This document shows positions 61,613 to 64,000 of a stretch of 64,000 bases of DNA, piece after piece (the stretch's first letter is position 1; every line of letters starts with the position of its first letter). The notes below the pieces were generated by a model. The model made no database searches. It was not told the DNA's origin and was given only the letters and a program-made list of their open reading frames with translations. The position numbers and the translations under genes are program-made. The DNA comes from JAGQKC01 sp965223675 (GTDB lineage: Bacteria > Nitrospirota > Nitrospiria > Nitrospirales > UBA8639). The DNA lies in contig OZ245013.1 of the NCBI GenBank assembly GCA_965223675.1, forward strand, positions 124,001 through 188,000, written 5' to 3'.

Positions 61613-64000
61613 ATGAACTTTCTGTCACGGCGACAATTTTTAAAAGTCTCGGCGGGCACGGTGGCCGCGGTGGCGTTAGCCGATAAGGCGTTGGCCTTAA
61701 CGGCGCTGCAACCGGTGGTGGAAGTGGGCAATCCGCTGGGCGAGTATCCGGATCGGTCGTGGGAGCGGGTGTATCACGACCAATATCGGTATGACTCCTC
61801 GTTTACCTGGGTATGTTCTCCTAATGATACGCATGCCTGCCGGATCCGGGCGTTTGTCCGCAACGGCATCGTGATGCGGGTGGAGCAGAACTACGACCAT
61901 CAAACGTATGAAGATTTGTACGGCAACCGCGGGACGTTCGCGCACAACCCCCGGATGTGTTTGAAGGGGTACACGATGCATCGGCGGGTGTATGGGCCGT
62001 ATCGGCTCAAAGGGCCGTTGATGCGGCGGGGCTGGAAAGCGTGGATGGATGCGGGCAGCCCAGAGTTCACGCCGGACGTGATGACGAAGTATAAGTTTAA
62101 CGCGCGGTATTTAGATGACATGCTGCGAGTGAGTTGGGATACGGCGTTTACCTACATAGCCAAAGCGATGATCATCATTGCGAAGCGGTACAGTGGGGAA
62201 GCCGGGGCGCGCCGCTTGCGGGAGCAAGGCTATGCTCCTGAACAGATTGAAATGATGAAAGGGTCTGGCGTCCGATGCATGAAGTTTCGAGCGGGTATGC
62301 CGGTCTTAGGAATTATCGGAAAGATGGGAGTCACACGCATGAATGGTGGGTGTGGAGCCTTGCTCGACACGTATGTGCGACAAGTGAAACCTCATCATGC
62401 CCAAGGGGGCCGGTATTGGAATAACTATACATGGCATGGAGATCAGGATCCTTCACAACCCTGGTGGAATGGAACGCAAAACTCTGATGAAGATTTGAAC
62501 GATATGCGGTTCTGTAAATTCAACACGAGTTGGGGGAAGAACTTCGTGGAGAACAAGATGCCGGAAGCGCATTGGAAACTCGAGAGCATAGAACGTGGGG
62601 GGCGAATCGCAGTGATCACTCCAGAGTACAACCCGACGGCCTATCGGGCAGACTACTGGATCCCAGTCAGACCTGAATCGGATGGATCGTTCTTTCTCGG
62701 TGCGTGCAAAATTCTCTTAGATGAAAATATGTACGATCACGATTATTGTAAAGCAAATACGGACATGCCGCTGCTGGTCAGAACAGACACGTTGCAATAC
62801 TTGGATCCGCGAGAAGTCATAAAAGAGTATCAACTTCCAGATTTTTCACACAGCTATTCCGGTAAAGTCCAAACATTGAAGCCTCAACACATCGCGAGAT
62901 TAGGCGGGTTGATGGTGTGGGATCTCAATAAAGATCAGGCGGTTCCTCTCCACAGAGAATTAGTTGGGTGGCATTTTAAAAATAGTGGCATTGATCCGGC
63001 GCTCATGGGAACGTTTCGTGTGAAATTGCTGAACGGTCGAGAAGTCGATGTGATGCCTATTTTCCAAATGTATCAATCTCACTTGCAGGATTACGACTTG
63101 GATACGGTCCATCAGATCTGTCGATCACCGAAGGACTTGATCGTTCGGTGGGGACGAGATATCGGCACGATTAAACCCGCGGCAATCCATAATGGGGAAG
63201 GCGTCTGCCATTATTTCCATATGACCCAAAATGGGCGAGCCGCTGCCCTGAGTCTTATTTTGACGGGAAATATCGGAAAGTTCGGGACGGGCTGTCATAC
63301 CTGGTCGGGAAATTACAAAGCTGGAGTGTGGGCTGCGACGCCATGGTCGGGCGAAGGGTTATCGGTCCATACGGGAGAGGATCCCTTTCATATTACGACA
63401 GATCCCAACGCACATGGGAAGGAGATCAAGACCAAATCCTATTACTATGGAGAAGAGCCGGGGTATTGGAACCACGGGGATACAGCATTGATCGTGAACA
63501 CGCCCAAGTATGGCCGACGAGTGTTTACAGGGAAGACGCACATGCCAACCCCGAGCAAGCTTCGCTGGGTAACAAATGTCAATATCCTGAATAATGCAAA
63601 GCATCATTATGACATGGTGAAAAATGTCGATTCTCATATTGAAACCATCGTCAACCAAGAAGTCGAAATGACGTCGGATGTCAATCATGCGGACGTGTCA
63701 TTTGCGGTCAACACCTGGATGGAGTTCACTTACCCAGAAATGACAGCCTGCGTATCCAATCCCTGGGTGCAAGTCTGGAAGGGCGGGATTCGCCCCTTGT
63801 ATGACACGCGGAATGACCTGGATACGGTCGCTGGAGTGGCCTCGAAGCTTGCGGAGATGACAGGGGATATTCGCTTCCGGGACTACTTCAAATTTGTCTA
63901 TGAAAATCGTGTCGATGTGTATACGCAGCGGTTGATCGACGCTGGAACGACCACGTACGGGTACAGTGTGGATGCGATGCTCAAATCCGAAAAAGGTTGG
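61613..64000 (+). CDS. nxrA: Nitrite oxidoreductase alpha subunit (partial, first 796 codons)
   Basis: ATG 61613 follows AAGGAGCAG. The frame is open to the window edge, 796 of about 1150 codons. The N-terminus carries a twin-arginine signal (SRRQFLKVSAGTVAAVALA), so this is the periplasmic Nitrospira-type enzyme. The Fe-S site region reads YDSSFTWVCSPNDTHAC with later MCLKGYT, where Asp may replace the usual first Cys/His ligand. Molybdopterin-domain segments include GRYWNNYTWHGDQDPSQPWW, NTSWGKNFVENKMPEAHW, and PAAIHNGEGVCHYFHM. It oxidises nitrite to nitrate at a molybdenum bis-MGD centre and is the core energy-gaining enzyme of the cell. The first ~600 bp are far richer in G+C than the rest (see findings). 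Confidence 0.96.
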   Translation, partial: MNFLSRRQFLKVSAGTVAAVALADKALALTALQPVVEVGNPLGEYPDRSWERVYHDQYRYDSSFTWVCSPNDTHACRIRAFVRNGIVMRVEQNYDHQTYEDLYGNRGTFAHNPRMCLKGYTMHRRVYGPYRLKGPLMRRGWKAWMDAGSPEFTPDVMTKYKFNARYLDDMLRVSWDTAFTYIAKAMIIIAKRYSGEAGARRLREQGYAPEQIEMMKGSGVRCMKFRAGMPVLGIIGKMGVTRMNGGCGALLDTYVRQVKPHHAQGGRYWNNYTWHGDQDPSQPWWNGTQNSDEDLNDMRFCKFNTSWGKNFVENKMPEAHWKLESIERGGRIAVITPEYNPTAYRADYWIPVRPESDGSFFLGACKILLDENMYDHDYCKANTDMPLLVRTDTLQYLDPREVIKEYQLPDFSHSYSGKVQTLKPQHIARLGGLMVWDLNKDQAVPLHRELVGWHFKNSGIDPALMGTFRVKLLNGREVDVMPIFQMYQSHLQDYDLDTVHQICRSPKDLIVRWGRDIGTIKPAAIHNGEGVCHYFHMTQNGRAAALSLILTGNIGKFGTGCHTWSGNYKAGVWAATPWSGEGLSVHTGEDPFHITTDPNAHGKEIKTKSYYYGEEPGYWNHGDTALIVNTPKYGRRVFTGKTHMPTPSKLRWVTNVNILNNAKHHYDMVKNVDSHIETIVNQEVEMTSDVNHADVSFAVNTWMEFTYPEMTACVSNPWVQVWKGGIRPLYDTRNDLDTVAGVASKLAEMTGDIRFRDYFKFVYENRVDVYTQRLIDAGTTTYGYSVDAMLKSEKGW

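Noticed and set aside
1..64000. CRISPR arrays, prophage and rRNA
   Set aside because: No regularly spaced repeats, phage structural genes or rRNA-like sequence were seen on reading the window.

Overview
The window most probably comes from a nitrite-oxidising bacterium of the genus Nitrospira. The right edge carries the first 796 codons of a Nitrospira-type periplasmic nitrite oxidoreductase alpha subunit (nxrA). The moderate G+C content and the set of conserved Nitrospira-like genes (a succinate dehydrogenase with an HdrB-like third subunit, a ferredoxin-MBL protein, DUF4212 with an ActP-like symporter) fit a marine, low-GC lineage. The lineage is inference.

Layout. 1-2.2 kb: a TAXI-type TRAP substrate-binding protein cut by the window edge, then two gene remnants (HAD, VOC). 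2.5-14.1 kb, minus strand: a compact collinear hybrid pathway of FkbH-ACP, KS-AT, and ACP-aminotransferase-C-A-PCP-TE. It is predicted to join a glyceryl starter, one malonyl unit, an amine and one amino acid. 14.9-16.3 kb: an intact IS256-family insertion with 9-bp target duplications, upstream of that cluster. 16.7-22.6 kb: assorted single genes (GNAT, SGNH hydrolase, FAH, SET domain, O-methyltransferase). 22.7-29.4 kb, minus strand: a central carbon block of citrate synthase, malic enzyme and SdhA-SdhB-HdrB-like subunit. 29.6-35.3 kb: a Spy/CpxP-like metal-binding protein, Fd-MBL, symporter pair, lipoprotein and DUF2891. 35.3-38.4 kb: a scarred region with duplicated lipA 3' end, decayed and intact hicAB, and a decayed small basic protein gene. 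38.5-42.4 kb, minus strand: an E2-like protein lacking its lipoyl lysine and catalytic histidine, an M48 protease and LemA. 43.2-47.0 kb: MscS, DUF1499, DUF3422 and YheT hydrolase. 47.5 kb: a membrane-anchored cytochrome c.

48.5-53.1 kb is the most unusual part. Three tandem paralogous small proteins each have a Sec signal peptide, a GFHAL box at residues 33-37 and a double-glycine motif at residues 61-62. They share a short C-terminal F-x-P-x-P-E box around variable Trp/Pro-rich cores. They are followed by an outer-membrane beta-barrel, a C39-peptidase lipoprotein (visible Cys58, His145, Asp161) and a small HExxH lipoprotein. The parts resemble a Fap-like arrangement (FapD C39 protease, FapF barrel), with precursors that look like bacteriocin GG-leader peptides carrying Sec signals. 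I read this as a candidate undescribed periplasmic peptide maturation and export system.

53.3-61 kb: ThiD, a DUF4399-like protein, an MFS transporter, a lone receiver domain, a GC-rich structured element of about 100 nt that may be an RNA, a VOC protein, a Tat-exported intradiol dioxygenase, a Pal-like lipoprotein and an exported unknown. A gene-poor leader of about 940 bp then precedes nxrA. No rRNA, convincing tRNA, CRISPR array or prophage was seen.
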